Below, piece by piece: positions 1-8,273 of a DNA stretch of 64,000 nucleotides (positions are counted from its first letter, which is position 1; each line of letters opens with the position of its first letter). A program made the position numbers and the translations under genes. This DNA comes from Roseateles_B sp041905785. GTDB taxonomy: Bacteria; Pseudomonadota; Gammaproteobacteria; Burkholderiales; Burkholderiaceae_C. Under the pieces are notes generated by a model. That model had not been told where the DNA came from. It saw only the letters and a program-made list of their open reading frames with translations, and ran no database searches. Where the stretch lies: the NCBI GenBank assembly GCA_041905785.1, contig JAYRKJ010000004.1, forward strand, positions 211,150 to 275,149. The letters are read 5' to 3'.

Positions 1-815
1 CGCCTTCCCCACGCGGCTGGGCGGAACTGGCCGGCCAGGCTCAGGGTGGCGGCGCTTTCCAGCGCTTCTTCCTCGTCCAGCGCCGGCAACAGGCCCGGCA
101 GGCGCTGGGCCAGCATGGACTTGCCCGAGCCGGGCGGCCCCACCAGAAGCAGGCTGTGACCGCCGGCTGCGGCGATCTCCAGCGCACGCTTGGGCGCCGC
201 CTGCCCTTTGATGTCGCGCAGATCCAGGCCAGGCTGCGCGGGGCCGTTGACAGCGGGGTCGGGGGCCTGCGGTGCGCGCACAAGCGGGGCAGTGGACGGC
301 GGCAGCAGGGCGCGCACCACCTCCAGCAAATGGCTGGCCTGCCTCACGTCCACGCCGCGCACCAGGGCCGCCTCGGCCGCGCTGGCCGGCGGCAGCAGCA
401 ACTGGCGCGGGGCGGCCTGCTGCCGCAGCGCCAGGGCCATGGCGAGCGCCCCGCGCACCGGGCGCAGTTCCCCGGCCAGGGACAGTTCGCCCGCGCATTC
501 CAGGCCCGCCAGCGGCCCCGCCTCGATCTGCCCGCTGGCGGCGAGCAGGCCCAGCGCGATGGGCAGGTCGAAGCGGGCGCCTTCCTTGGGCAGGTCCGCC
601 GGCGCCAGGTTCACGGTGATGCGCTTGTTGGCCGGGAACTCCAGCCCGCTGCTGAGCAGGGCAGCCCGGACTCTTTCTCGCGCTTCTTTCACCTCGGTAT
701 CGGCCAGGCCGACCAGGGTGAAGCTGGGCAGGCCGTTGGCCAGGTGGACTTCAACGGTCACCGCTACGGCACGCAAACCGTCCAGGGCGCGGCTGTGGAT
801 CAGGGCCAGGGTCAT
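1..815 (-). CDS. comM: ComM/YifB-type Mg-chelatase-like AAA+ ATPase, 5' part only
   Basis: The first 271 codons of a gene whose 3' end lies left of the window. An N-terminal ChlI-like (Lon-protease-fold) region fills about residues 1-170, with the family-typical 'GLPSFTLVGLAD'. A Walker A motif, GPPGSGKS, sits at residues 226-233, followed by 'LDEEEALESAATLSLAG', as in YifB/ComM proteins. ComM is known as a hexameric helicase that promotes branch migration during natural transformation, and the older label is 'Mg chelatase-like'. The start is the ATG at 813-815, preceded on this strand by an AG-rich stretch. It is divergent from the porin gene. Family assignment is firm. A role in competence is inference from homologues. 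Confidence 0.9.
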   Translation of the reverse strand, partial: MTLALIHSRALDGLRAVAVTVEVHLANGLPSFTLVGLADTEVKEARERVRAALLSSGLEFPANKRITVNLAPADLPKEGARFDLPIALGLLAASGQIEAGPLAGLECAGELSLAGELRPVRGALAMALALRQQAAPRQLLLPPASAAEAALVRGVDVRQASHLLEVVRALLPPSTAPLVRAPQAPDPAVNGPAQPGLDLRDIKGQAAPKRALEIAAAGGHSLLLVGPPGSGKSMLAQRLPGLLPALDEEEALESAATLSLAGQFRPAAWGR

Positions 816-895
816 GGGTTTCTCCTGGCGCCGGATTCTGGGTGGTTTGCCCTCGCCGGCGGCGATCCAGCTCCGCAAGCCGCAGGATAGTGCGC

Positions 896-912
896 TTCAC
901 CAAGTTGGTGCA
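896..912. promoter_or_regulatory. NtrC-type binding palindrome
   Basis: TTCACCAAGTTGGTGCA matches the known NtrC site pattern TGCACCA-N3-TGGTGCA at 13 of 14 defined positions. It lies about 125 bp upstream of the sigma-54-type promoter at 1037, a usual distance for an enhancer. A further right half-site, GGTGCA, occurs at 938-943. Read by eye; binding is inference. Confidence 0.6.
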
Positions 913-1036
913 AGCAGGGGTGCGGGCGGCATATTTCGGTGCACGACGGACCTGTCTGTGGGCTGCGCCGGCACGAAATCGGGAGCCTGCCGCCCCGGGC
1001 GTGGGCGAATCAGCCCAAGCCCGGACGGGGCAGAGC

Positions 1037-1052
1037 TGGCACGGAAGCTGCA
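1037..1052 (+). promoter_or_regulatory. Sigma-54 (RpoN) -24/-12 promoter
   Basis: TGGCACGGAAGCTGCA fits the RpoN consensus TGGCACG-N4-TTGCA with a single difference, and the invariant GG and GC are separated by exactly 10 bases. It lies 51 bp upstream of the porin start codon and downstream of an NtrC-like palindrome. Together they suggest nitrogen-limitation control of the porin and possibly of glnK and amtB beyond it. Confidence 0.7.
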
Positions 1053-1103
1053 ACAGGGACTGTCGAAAGTCATTCCACCCCTTTTCTTTGCAGGAGTCCC
1101 GCG

Positions 1104-1820
1104 ATGAAGTCCTTTTTTGCGCTGCTGGCCCTCGCCGTCGCTGCCACCGCCATGCCCGCCCGGGCTGAGGAGCCGGCCAGCCCGCTGAGCTTCAATGCCA
1201 GCGTGACCACCGATTACCGCTACCGCGGCTACTCGCAGACGCGCCTGAAGCCCGCCTTGCAGGGCGGCGCCGACTACGACTTCGGCAACGGCTTCTACGT
1301 GGGCACCTGGGCCTCCACCATCAAGTGGGTCAAGGACTCCGGCGGCAATGCCAATGTGGAGATCGACGTCTATGGCGGCTACAAGACCGAAGTCGCCAAG
1401 GGCCTGACCCTGGATGTCGGTCTGCTGCAGTACATCTACCCCAGCAACCAGCTCGACCCCAGCACCAACACCCTGGAGGTCTACGGCGCGCTCAGCTATG
1501 GCGTGTTCACCGCCAAGTACTCGCACAGCCTCAGCAACCTCTTCGGCTTTGCCGACTCCAAGGGCTCGGGCTACCTGGACCTGAGCGCCGCGCTGGACCT
1601 GGGCCAGGGCTTCACGCTGACGCCGCACGTGGGCCACCAGCGCGTCAAGAACCTCGGCAGCGCGTCCTACACCGATTACGCCCTGACCCTCGCCAAGGAC
1701 TACGCCGGCTTCACCTGGAGCGGCGCCGTGGTCCGCGCCGTCACCGACGCCTATGTCGGGCCCGGCGACAAGAACCTGGCCAAGAGTGCGCTGGTGCTCT
1801 CGGTCAAGAAGGTCTTCTGA
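1104..1820 (+). CDS. TorF-type outer-membrane porin-like protein
   Basis: A 238-residue exported protein. Residues 1-24 form a signal peptide (MKSFFALLALAVAA..., cleavage after ARA). The start of the mature part, 'FNASVTTDYRYRGYSQT', is the hallmark of the TorF/TIGR02001 family of putative porins, and the rest alternates as beta strands ending in 'ALVLSVKKVF'. The ATG at 1104 is chosen because CAGGAG lies 10 bases upstream and the signal peptide begins there. Members of this family often sit next to glnK-amtB, as here. The sigma-54-type promoter at 1037 suggests expression under nitrogen limitation. A role in uptake of a nitrogen compound is inference. Confidence 0.85.
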   Translation: MKSFFALLALAVAATAMPARAEEPASPLSFNASVTTDYRYRGYSQTRLKPALQGGADYDFGNGFYVGTWASTIKWVKDSGGNANVEIDVYGGYKTEVAKGLTLDVGLLQYIYPSNQLDPSTNTLEVYGALSYGVFTAKYSHSLSNLFGFADSKGSGYLDLSAALDLGQGFTLTPHVGHQRVKNLGSASYTDYALTLAKDYAGFTWSGAVVRAVTDAYVGPGDKNLAKSALVLSVKKVF

Positions 1821-1851
1821 GCGCTCCCCAACCCGTCACTTCGCGTCAGTC

Positions 1852-1877
1852 CCCCGAGGGCTCAGGAAACCTCGGGG
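1852..1877 (+). terminator. Hairpin between porin gene and glnK
   Basis: CCCCGAGG (1852-1859) and CCTCGGGG (1870-1877) form a perfect 8-bp stem around a 10-base loop. No T-run follows, so it may be an attenuator or mRNA-stability element that lowers read-through from the porin gene into glnK-amtB rather than a full terminator. Confidence 0.45.
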
Positions 1878-1920
1878 CGGGCCGGCGCTTTCTCGAGATC
1901 CCGTCCGCCAGGAAGAAACC

Positions 1921-2259
1921 ATGAAACTGATCACCGCCGTCATCAAGCCCTTCAAGCTGGACGAGGTCCGCGAGGCGCTCAGCGCCATCGGAGTGCAGGG
2001 CCTCACCGTCACCGAGGTCAAGGGCTTCGGCCGCCAGAAGGGCCACACCGAGCTGTACCGCGGCGCCGAGTACGTCGTCGACTTCCTGCCCAAGGTCAAG
2101 ATCGAGGCAGCCGTGGACGACGCGGTCGTGGACCAGGTCATCGAGGCCATCGAGACCTCGGCCCGCACCGGCAAGATCGGGGACGGAAAGATCTTCGTTT
2201 CCCCGCTGGACCAGGTCGTTCGCATCCGCACGGGTGAGACCGGCAAGGACGCCCTCTGA
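1921..2259 (+). CDS. glnK: Nitrogen regulatory protein P-II
   Basis: A 112-residue P-II signal-transduction protein of standard family length. The T-loop carries Tyr51 in 'TELYRGAEYVV', the residue uridylylated by GlnD in proteobacteria. The C-terminal signatures 'ARTGKIGDGKIFV' and 'RIRTGETGKDAL' are typical. P-II proteins sense 2-oxoglutarate and ATP/ADP and control AmtB, NtrB and GlnE. The ATG at 1921 follows AGGAAG at 1910-1915. It lies 148 bp upstream of amtB, so GlnK (the AmtB-binding paralogue) is the better name than GlnB. That choice rests on context only. Confidence 0.93.
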   Translation: MKLITAVIKPFKLDEVREALSAIGVQGLTVTEVKGFGRQKGHTELYRGAEYVVDFLPKVKIEAAVDDAVVDQVIEAIETSARTGKIGDGKIFVSPLDQVVRIRTGETGKDAL

Positions 2260-2407
2260 CCCACCCCCTACCGGCTTGGCCGACCCCATCAGAAGGGCGT
2301 GCCTGCGGGCCCGGCGAGCCGGATCCGCGGGTCCCGCTCGGCTTGAATGGCTGACTGCGACGCGTATCGCGCAGCGGCACCGAAACAGAACCGTTGGAGA
2401 TTTGACG

Positions 2408-3946
2408 ATGAAAAAACTACTTGCCGGCCTGGCCCTCGCCGCGGCGGTCTTCGTGCCCGGCGCCTGGGCCCAGGACGCCGCCTCGGCGCCGGCCGCTTCC
2501 GTCGCCGTGGCCGCTGCCCCTGCCCCTGCCCCTGACATCGCCGCCTCGGCCGCCCCCACCTCCGCTGCCGCTGCGTCCGCACCCGCCGAGGCGGCATCGG
2601 CACCGGCCCCCACGCCCAACAAGGGGGACACCACCTGGATGATGCTGTCCACCCTGCTGGTCATCATGATGACGGTGCCAGGTCTTGCTCTGTTCTACGG
2701 CGGCCTGGTCCGCAGCAAGAACATGCTGTCGGTGCTGATGCAGGTGATGGTCACCTTCTCGCTGATCGTGGTGCTGTGGGTGCTGTACGGCTACAGCTTC
2801 GCCTTCACGGAGGGCAATGCCTTCATCGGGGGCACCGACCGGCTCTTCATGAAGGGCATCTGGGACAACGTCGCCGGCACCTTCTCCAACGCCGCCACTT
2901 TCAGCAAGGGCGTGGTGATCCCCGAGATCGTGTTCGCCGCCTTCCAGGCCACCTTCGCCGGCATCACGGCCTGCCTGATCGTCGGCGCCTTCGCCGAGCG
3001 CATCAAGTTCTCCGCCGTGCTGCTGTTCATGGTCCTCTGGTTCACCTTCAGCTACTTGCCCATTGCGCATATGGTCTGGTTCTGGGCCGGTCCTGACGCC
3101 TACACCAGTGCCGCAGTCGTCGACAAGGTCAAGGGCACCGCCGGTCTGATCTGGCAGTGGGGCGCGCTGGACTTCGCCGGCGGCACCGTGGTGCACATCA
3201 ACGCCGCCGTCGCCGGCCTGGTGGGCGCCTTCATGGTGGGCAAGCGCATCGGCTACGGCCGCGAGGCCTTCACCCCGCACAGCCTGACCCTGACCATGGT
3301 GGGCGCTTCGCTGCTGTGGGTGGGCTGGTTCGGCTTCAACGCCGGTTCCGCGCTGGAAGCCAACGGCTTTGCCGCGCTGGCCTTCATCAACACCTTCGTG
3401 GCCACGGCCGCCGCCGTGCTGGCCTGGAGCGTGGGTGAAGCACTGCACAAGGGCAAGGCCTCGATGCTGGGTGCCGCCTCGGGTGCGGTCGCCGGCCTGG
3501 TGGCCATCACGCCGGCCGCGGGCAATGTGGGCGTCGGTGGTGCCCTGGTGATCGGCGTGGTCGCCGGCTTCGCCTGCCTATGGGGCGTGTCCGGCCTGAA
3601 GAAGATGCTGGGCGCCGACGACTCGCTGGACGTGTTCGGCGTGCACGGCGTGGGCGGCATCGTCGGCGCGCTGCTGACGGGCGTGTTCAACTCGCCGGCC
3701 CTGGGCGGCCCCAGCGCCGTGGGCGACTGGGTCACCGCCTCGATGATCACGCCGGACGCCTACAGCATCGCCGGCCAGGTCTGGACACAGGCCAAGGCCG
3801 TGGGCGTGACCATCGTCTGGTCGGCCGTGGTGTCTGTGATCGCCTACAAGATCGTCGACCTGACCCTCGGCCTGCGCGTGTCCGAAGAGGAAGAGCGCGA
3901 GGGCCTGGACATCAGCTCGCACGGCGAGACGGCCTATCACAAGTGA
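2408..3946 (+). CDS. amtB: Ammonium transporter with cleavable signal and Ala/Pro linker
   Basis: A 512-residue Amt/Rh-family channel. A signal peptide (residues 1-22, ending AWAQ) is followed by an Ala/Pro-rich stretch to about residue 70. The first core helix then starts ('TTWMMLSTLLVIMMTVPGLALFYGGLVR', quoted here only by position), with about eleven helices in total. 'FGFNAGSALEANG' and 'DVFGVHGVGGIVGALLTG' carry the conserved pore residues, including the second pore histidine. The ATG at 2408 has GGAG 10 bases upstream. It follows glnK, as in most bacteria, where GlnK plugs the channel when ammonium is plentiful. The long alanine-rich N-terminus is common in betaproteobacterial members. 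Confidence 0.95.
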   Translation: MKKLLAGLALAAAVFVPGAWAQDAASAPAASVAVAAAPAPAPDIAASAAPTSAAAASAPAEAASAPAPTPNKGDTTWMMLSTLLVIMMTVPGLALFYGGLVRSKNMLSVLMQVMVTFSLIVVLWVLYGYSFAFTEGNAFIGGTDRLFMKGIWDNVAGTFSNAATFSKGVVIPEIVFAAFQATFAGITACLIVGAFAERIKFSAVLLFMVLWFTFSYLPIAHMVWFWAGPDAYTSAAVVDKVKGTAGLIWQWGALDFAGGTVVHINAAVAGLVGAFMVGKRIGYGREAFTPHSLTLTMVGASLLWVGWFGFNAGSALEANGFAALAFINTFVATAAAVLAWSVGEALHKGKASMLGAASGAVAGLVAITPAAGNVGVGGALVIGVVAGFACLWGVSGLKKMLGADDSLDVFGVHGVGGIVGALLTGVFNSPALGGPSAVGDWVTASMITPDAYSIAGQVWTQAKAVGVTIVWSAVVSVIAYKIVDLTLGLRVSEEEEREGLDISSHGETAYHK

Positions 3947-3964
3947 TCGCTGCCTGAGCCTTGA

Positions 3965-3986
3965 CCGCCGGCCTCCGGGCCGGCGG
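3965..3986 (+). terminator. GC-rich hairpin after amtB
   Basis: CCGCCGGCC (3965-3973) pairs perfectly with GGCCGGCGG (3978-3986) around a 4-base loop. It lacks a T-run, and a second, more typical terminator follows at 4001. Confidence 0.5.
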
Positions 3987-4000
3987 GCCGCAAGCAAATA

Positions 4001-4021
4001 GCCGCCGAGGGCGGCTTTCTT
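4001..4021 (+). terminator. Rho-independent terminator of amtB
   Basis: GCCGCC, loop GAG, GGCGGC, then TTTCTT. A short GC stem directly followed by a T-rich tail, 54 bp past the amtB stop and just before the convergent gene ending at 4041. Confidence 0.75.
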
Positions 4022-4040
4022 CATGGGCGAGGCCAGGCGA

Positions 4041-5714
4041 TCAGAGCGGCTTGCGCTCCAGGGTCCATTCCTTGGCGCCCGCCGACCGGCCGTAGATCAG
4101 GCCCTCGGGGTTCATGAAGAGCAGGGTGTCGTTGTACTCGCTGGCGAAGAGAGCGGAGGCCGGGGTGGGGGTTTCGGCGCTGATCGTGGTCCAGCGTCCG
4201 CCTTCGCCTCCGCGCTGCATGATGGCCGTGGAGAACACGAAGGCGCCCTGACCGCAGACGTTGTAGGCCTGGCCCTGGTAGCCGTAGGCCACGGTGATCA
4301 TCTTCATGCAGCCCTGCTCGTCCTTGGTCCAGGTGGCGCCCTGGTCGCGGCTGAGGTAAACCTTGTTGCGGCTGTAGGCGAACAGCGTGCCGTCGCGCAG
4401 GGCCGTGGCCTGGCGGGGTTCCTCGAAGGCGGTCTTGCTGCGGGTCCAGCTGCCGTCCTTCAGGTCCATGCTGTTCACGAAGCCGTTGGCCGTGACCATC
4501 ACGTAGCGGTCGCCCACAATCCAGCCGCTGGCCGCCATGGAGGCGCTGCGGATCCAGCCCATGGCCTCGGGTTTGTCCGAGCGGCTGCCGGCCTCGCGGC
4601 GCAGTTCCTGCCAGGGGCCGGCCTTGAGGTCGTCGGTGGCGTAGAGCACGGCGTCCAGCCCTTCGACAGCCAGCAGGTACAGGCGCTGGCCCTGGCGCGC
4701 CAGGTTGACGACCAGGCCGTGCGTGGGTGCGCCGAGCGTCTGCCAGGTCTTGCCGGCGTCGCTCGTCTGCATCAGCAGGCCTTCTTCGCCGCCGACCATG
4801 AAACGCTGGCGGTCGGCAGCCAGCAGGGCCGTGATCTCGCGGGTGTCGCCGGTGTCCAGGCGTTCCCAGCGGCCTTCGGAGTCGCGGGCCAGGACCTGGC
4901 CCAGGTTGCTGCCGGCCAGCACGTCACCGCTCTCCAGCATGCGCGCCGCGTTGAAGGCGTAGGTGCTGCTGCGGGCCATGGCCAGGCGCTTCTGCGGATC
5001 CTGTTCATCCTTCCAGGCCTGGATGGACTCGGTGGTCGAGGCCTTCTGGATCAGCGACTGGATCAGGCCCACGGTGAGCGTGCCCACTACCGCCGTCATG
5101 CCGGAGTTGCTCATCACCAGGGTACGGCCCTGCTGGGCCTGGCTGCTGCGCGCGGCCACCTCGTTGCTGAGGCAGGGGCGCACCGGCGCATGCTCGGGCA
5201 TGGCCTGGTGCAGCGCGGGGTAGTGCAGGCGGACGCGCTCGATCTGCGGGGCGTCGAAGCCATCGCAGAGTATGGTGTAGCCCTGGCTGCCCGTGGGCTG
5301 GTAGATCAGGGTGCCCAGGCTGGTGACCGTCTGGGGCTTGACCTCGAACTCGCCGATGACGCCCTTGAGGTCCCCCGTCACGCGGCCGGCCAGCTTTGGG
5401 GAGAGCATCTGCACCAGCTGATAGCGCCCGGCGGGCAGGACGGCCTCGAAGACCTGGCTGCTGTTGTTGCCGCTGCTCTTTTCGGCCTTGATCTCGACCT
5501 CGCGTCTGTCCTGATTGACCAGGGTCAGCGTGTCCCACTGGTTGAAGTAGAGGAAGCTGCCGCGATTGGTGCTGGACGCGTTGGTCAGGATGCGGGTGGT
5601 GAACAGGCCCGAGTCGGCCGGCACCTCGCTGGCGGCCAGGCAGCCCAGTGGGGTCAAGGACAGGGCGGCCAAGCCCAGGAGGCGCGCGGGAACGCGCCGA
5701 GCGGTCGAATGCAT
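4041..5714 (-). CDS. Exported protein of unknown function with propeller-like repeats
   Basis: A 557-residue protein I cannot name. It begins with a signal peptide (MHSTARRVPARLLGLAAL..., likely cut near LAA at residues 26-28). A beta-rich domain of about 150 residues follows. After that, repeated 'SDAGKTWQTL'- and 'SRDQGATWTKD'-type segments resemble the Asp-box of BNR/sortilin-type propellers. The cysteine in 'TPLGCLAA' is a poor lipobox. An upstream in-frame ATG at 5757-5759 would add 15 residues; I prefer 5714 because the signal peptide starts there, although no ribosome binding site is visible for either. It converges on amtB and is divergent from gshA. Function unassigned. Confidence 0.75.
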   Translation of the reverse strand: MHSTARRVPARLLGLAALSLTPLGCLAASEVPADSGLFTTRILTNASSTNRGSFLYFNQWDTLTLVNQDRREVEIKAEKSSGNNSSQVFEAVLPAGRYQLVQMLSPKLAGRVTGDLKGVIGEFEVKPQTVTSLGTLIYQPTGSQGYTILCDGFDAPQIERVRLHYPALHQAMPEHAPVRPCLSNEVAARSSQAQQGRTLVMSNSGMTAVVGTLTVGLIQSLIQKASTTESIQAWKDEQDPQKRLAMARSSTYAFNAARMLESGDVLAGSNLGQVLARDSEGRWERLDTGDTREITALLAADRQRFMVGGEEGLLMQTSDAGKTWQTLGAPTHGLVVNLARQGQRLYLLAVEGLDAVLYATDDLKAGPWQELRREAGSRSDKPEAMGWIRSASMAASGWIVGDRYVMVTANGFVNSMDLKDGSWTRSKTAFEEPRQATALRDGTLFAYSRNKVYLSRDQGATWTKDEQGCMKMITVAYGYQGQAYNVCGQGAFVFSTAIMQRGGEGGRWTTISAETPTPASALFASEYNDTLLFMNPEGLIYGRSAGAKEWTLERKPL

Positions 5715-5895
5715 GCGAGGAGGTCCGTGGAGAGTCGCCCTGGGCGACGGTGGCGGCATTCTAGAAACTTCGGCCAGAGGTGGGGCCTGCCCTGCGCGGG
5801 GGATGGGCGCTCAGCGAGAAAGGCTTGCAATCGGGAAATGCGCCCTCAGTTGCGCCCTCCTAGAATCTCCCTGCCCCTTTCCAGGATTGCTCACC

Positions 5896-7191
5896 ATGGT
5901 TCCACATCTCGTCACCGCACTGAACGGCCCCATCAAGGAACTGGAGCAGCGCATCCTGGAGTCGCTGCCGGCCATCGAGCGCTGGTTCCGCCTGGAGTGG
6001 ATGGAGCACACGCCGCCCTTCTACAGCTCGGTGGATGTTCGCAATGCCGGCTTCAAGCTGGTGCCGGTGGACACCAACCTCTTTCCCGGCGGCTTCAACA
6101 ACCTCGATCCGAACCTGCTGCCGCTGTCGGTGCAAGCCGCCATGGCGGCCATCGAGAAGATCTGCCCCGAGGCCAAGAACCTGCTGCTGATCCCGGAAAA
6201 GCACACCCGCAACAGCTTCTACTTGCAGCATCTGCAGACCCTGGTGCGCATCTTCACCCAGGCCGGGCTGAATGTGCGCCTGGGCAGCCTGGACGAGACC
6301 CTCACCGAGCCCGCCAGCCTGGCCTTGCCTGAGGGCGGCAACCTGACGGTGGAGCCCCTGGTGCGCAAGCGCGGGCGCCTGGGGCTGAAGGACTTCGACC
6401 CTTGCACCATCCTGCTCAACAACGATCTGTCCGCGGGCATCCCCGGCGTGCTCGAAGGGCTGCATGAGCAGTACCTGCTGCCGCCCCTGCACGCGGGCTG
6501 GGCGCTGCGGCGCAAGTCGCGGCACTTCCAGGCCTACGAGGAGGTGGCCAAGAAGTTCGCCAAGCTGCTGGGCATGGATCCCTGGCTGATCAACCCGCTG
6601 ACGGTGGGCGTGCAGGGGCTGGACTTCGCCGAAGGCCAGGGCCTGGAGGCCTTGCAGGACCAGGTGGATCAGGTGATCACCAAAACCCGGCGCAAGTACA
6701 AGGAGTACGGCATCCAGGAGAAGCCCTTTGCCATCGTCAAGCCCGACGCCGGCACCTACGGCATGGGCATCACGACCGTGCGCGACGCCAAGGAGCTGGA
6801 CGAGCTCAACCGCCGCTGCAAGAACAAGATGAGCGTGATCAAGGACGGGCAGCCGGTGCACGAGGTCATCGTGCAGGAAGGCGTGGTGACGCATGAGCGC
6901 GTCAACGAGGCGGTTGCCGAGCCGGTGGTCTGCATGATGGACCGCTATGTGGTGGGCGGCTTCTACCGGGTCCACGCCGACCGCGCGGCCGACGAGAACC
7001 TCAACGCACCCGGGGCCAGCTATGTGCCCCTGGCCTTTGCCCAGGCCACGCAGCTGCCGCGCCCCGGCGAGGCGCCCGGGGCCAGCGCACCCAACCGCTT
7101 CTACATGTACGGCGTGATTGCCCGCCTGGGCATGCTGGCGGCCAGCTACGAGCTGGAGGCCACGGACCCCGAGGCGGAAATCTACGCCTGA
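5896..7191 (+). CDS. gshA: Glutamate-cysteine ligase, proteobacterial type
   Basis: A 431-residue enzyme of the second glutamate-cysteine ligase type (TIGR02049), found in betaproteobacteria and acidithiobacilli and not similar to E. coli GshA. It makes gamma-glutamylcysteine, the first step of glutathione synthesis. Characteristic stretches include 'SVDVRNAGFKLVPVDTNLFP', 'LIPEKHTRNSFY' and the ATP-grasp-like 'FAIVKPDAGTYGMGI'. The ATG at 5896 lies 29 bp after a possible -10 (TAGAAT, 5861-5866). Its partner gshB begins 7.4 kb downstream, with four unrelated genes in between. The 3' end overlaps the convergent LysR gene by 10 bp. Confidence 0.93.
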   Translation: MVPHLVTALNGPIKELEQRILESLPAIERWFRLEWMEHTPPFYSSVDVRNAGFKLVPVDTNLFPGGFNNLDPNLLPLSVQAAMAAIEKICPEAKNLLLIPEKHTRNSFYLQHLQTLVRIFTQAGLNVRLGSLDETLTEPASLALPEGGNLTVEPLVRKRGRLGLKDFDPCTILLNNDLSAGIPGVLEGLHEQYLLPPLHAGWALRRKSRHFQAYEEVAKKFAKLLGMDPWLINPLTVGVQGLDFAEGQGLEALQDQVDQVITKTRRKYKEYGIQEKPFAIVKPDAGTYGMGITTVRDAKELDELNRRCKNKMSVIKDGQPVHEVIVQEGVVTHERVNEAVAEPVVCMMDRYVVGGFYRVHADRAADENLNAPGASYVPLAFAQATQLPRPGEAPGASAPNRFYMYGVIARLGMLAASYELEATDPEAEIYA

Positions 7192-8150
7192 TCACCCGGG
7201 AGGGTGGCGGACTTGAGCAGGTGCATGAAGTGCTGCACCTGCTCGCTTTGCGGCTCCGGAAGATGCCAGACGGTGAGGTCCGCCAGGCCCAGATCGGCGT
7301 CCAGGGGCAGGATCAGGCCAATGCCATGCTGAGTCGCCAGGCGCGCCGCATGCAGCGGCATGATGGTGAGGCAGGGCATGCGCCGCATCAGGCTCAGCGA
7401 GAGCATCAGGTCGCCGGTCTCGATCACATTGCGCGGCAAGGGAATGCCGCGCTGCGCCCACAGACGGTCCTGCAGTGCGCGTGAGCGCGTGCCGGGCAGG
7501 GGCCAGATCCAGGTCTGCTCGCTGAGCGTTTCCCAGCCCACGCGCCGCGCGCGCGCCAGCGGGTGGTGCGTGCTGATCACCAGGGCTTCGCGCTGCTGGA
7601 TCAGACAGTGGGACTCCAGATCGGCCGGCGGGTCGTCCTGGGTCACGCGGGCGACCACCAGGTCCAGGCGCCCCTGCCGAAGCTCCTGGAACAGATCGCG
7701 CAGGGCGTGGGTGCGCACGCTGAGCGTGATGTGGGGATAGCTGGCCTTCATCTGCGCCATGGCCTCGGGCAGCACGTGCGCCAGGGCGGCATTGGTCGCG
7801 CCGATCAGCAGCTCGCCGGCCGCTCCGCGCACCATGGCCGCCAGGTCTTCGCCGCCACGCTGCAGGTCGGCCTCCAGCTTGCGGGCCAGTTGCACCATGC
7901 GCTCGCCCAGCGCTGTGGCGCGCAGGCCGCGTCCGTGACGGATGAACAGGGTTTGTCCCAGCCCCTGCTCGATCTCGGCCAGGGTCTTGCTGACCGCCGG
8001 CTGGGTGACATGCAGCAGCTCGGCTGCCGCGCTCAGGCTGGCAGCCTCCCTCAGCGCGATCAGCGTGCGCAGATGGCGCAGGCTCATGCGCCGCCGCACG
8101 AATTGCTCCGCGGCCTCCGGCCCGCCCTCCACGCGCGTGTTCATAACCAT
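7182..8150 (-). CDS. LysR-family transcriptional regulator
   Basis: A 322-residue LTTR. A winged helix-turn-helix lies near residues 38-57 ('SLSAAAELLHVTQPAVSKTL'), followed by the linker helix and a periplasmic-binding-protein-like effector domain (about 110-315). The effector domain resembles the GbpR/PcaQ branch, judged from overall pattern. It is divergent from the TonB-dependent receptor gene, the usual arrangement for an LTTR that controls its neighbour; the shared 123-bp spacer is AT-rich next to this gene. An in-frame ATG at 8144 is an equally good start. The effector is unknown. Confidence 0.88.
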   Translation of the reverse strand: MVMNTRVEGGPEAAEQFVRRRMSLRHLRTLIALREAASLSAAAELLHVTQPAVSKTLAEIEQGLGQTLFIRHGRGLRATALGERMVQLARKLEADLQRGGEDLAAMVRGAAGELLIGATNAALAHVLPEAMAQMKASYPHITLSVRTHALRDLFQELRQGRLDLVVARVTQDDPPADLESHCLIQQREALVISTHHPLARARRVGWETLSEQTWIWPLPGTRSRALQDRLWAQRGIPLPRNVIETGDLMLSLSLMRRMPCLTIMPLHAARLATQHGIGLILPLDADLGLADLTVWHLPEPQSEQVQHFMHLLKSATLPGDQA

Positions 8151-8273
8151 TCACAAAACTTTACCAAACCAGAAGTCATGACCCGCGGACGGCGGCTCTT
8201 TAGCTTTCGGCCTTCGGTCTTCGGTGCGAGGCGGCGCTGAAGTCCATAGCCACAGCCAAGCGAGGAGATGTCC

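Noticed and set aside
2260..2407. A second sigma-54 promoter before amtB
   Set aside because: No GG-N10-GC element of acceptable quality in the glnK-amtB spacer.
2417..3448. Long open frame antisense to amtB
   Set aside because: It mirrors a GC-rich gene with strong third-position bias; the translation is His/Gly/Gln-rich without family motifs, and amtB is certain.
4023..6332. 769-codon plus-strand frame across the propeller-like gene and into gshA
   Set aside because: Antisense shadow of the minus-strand gene; low-complexity translation and no domain.
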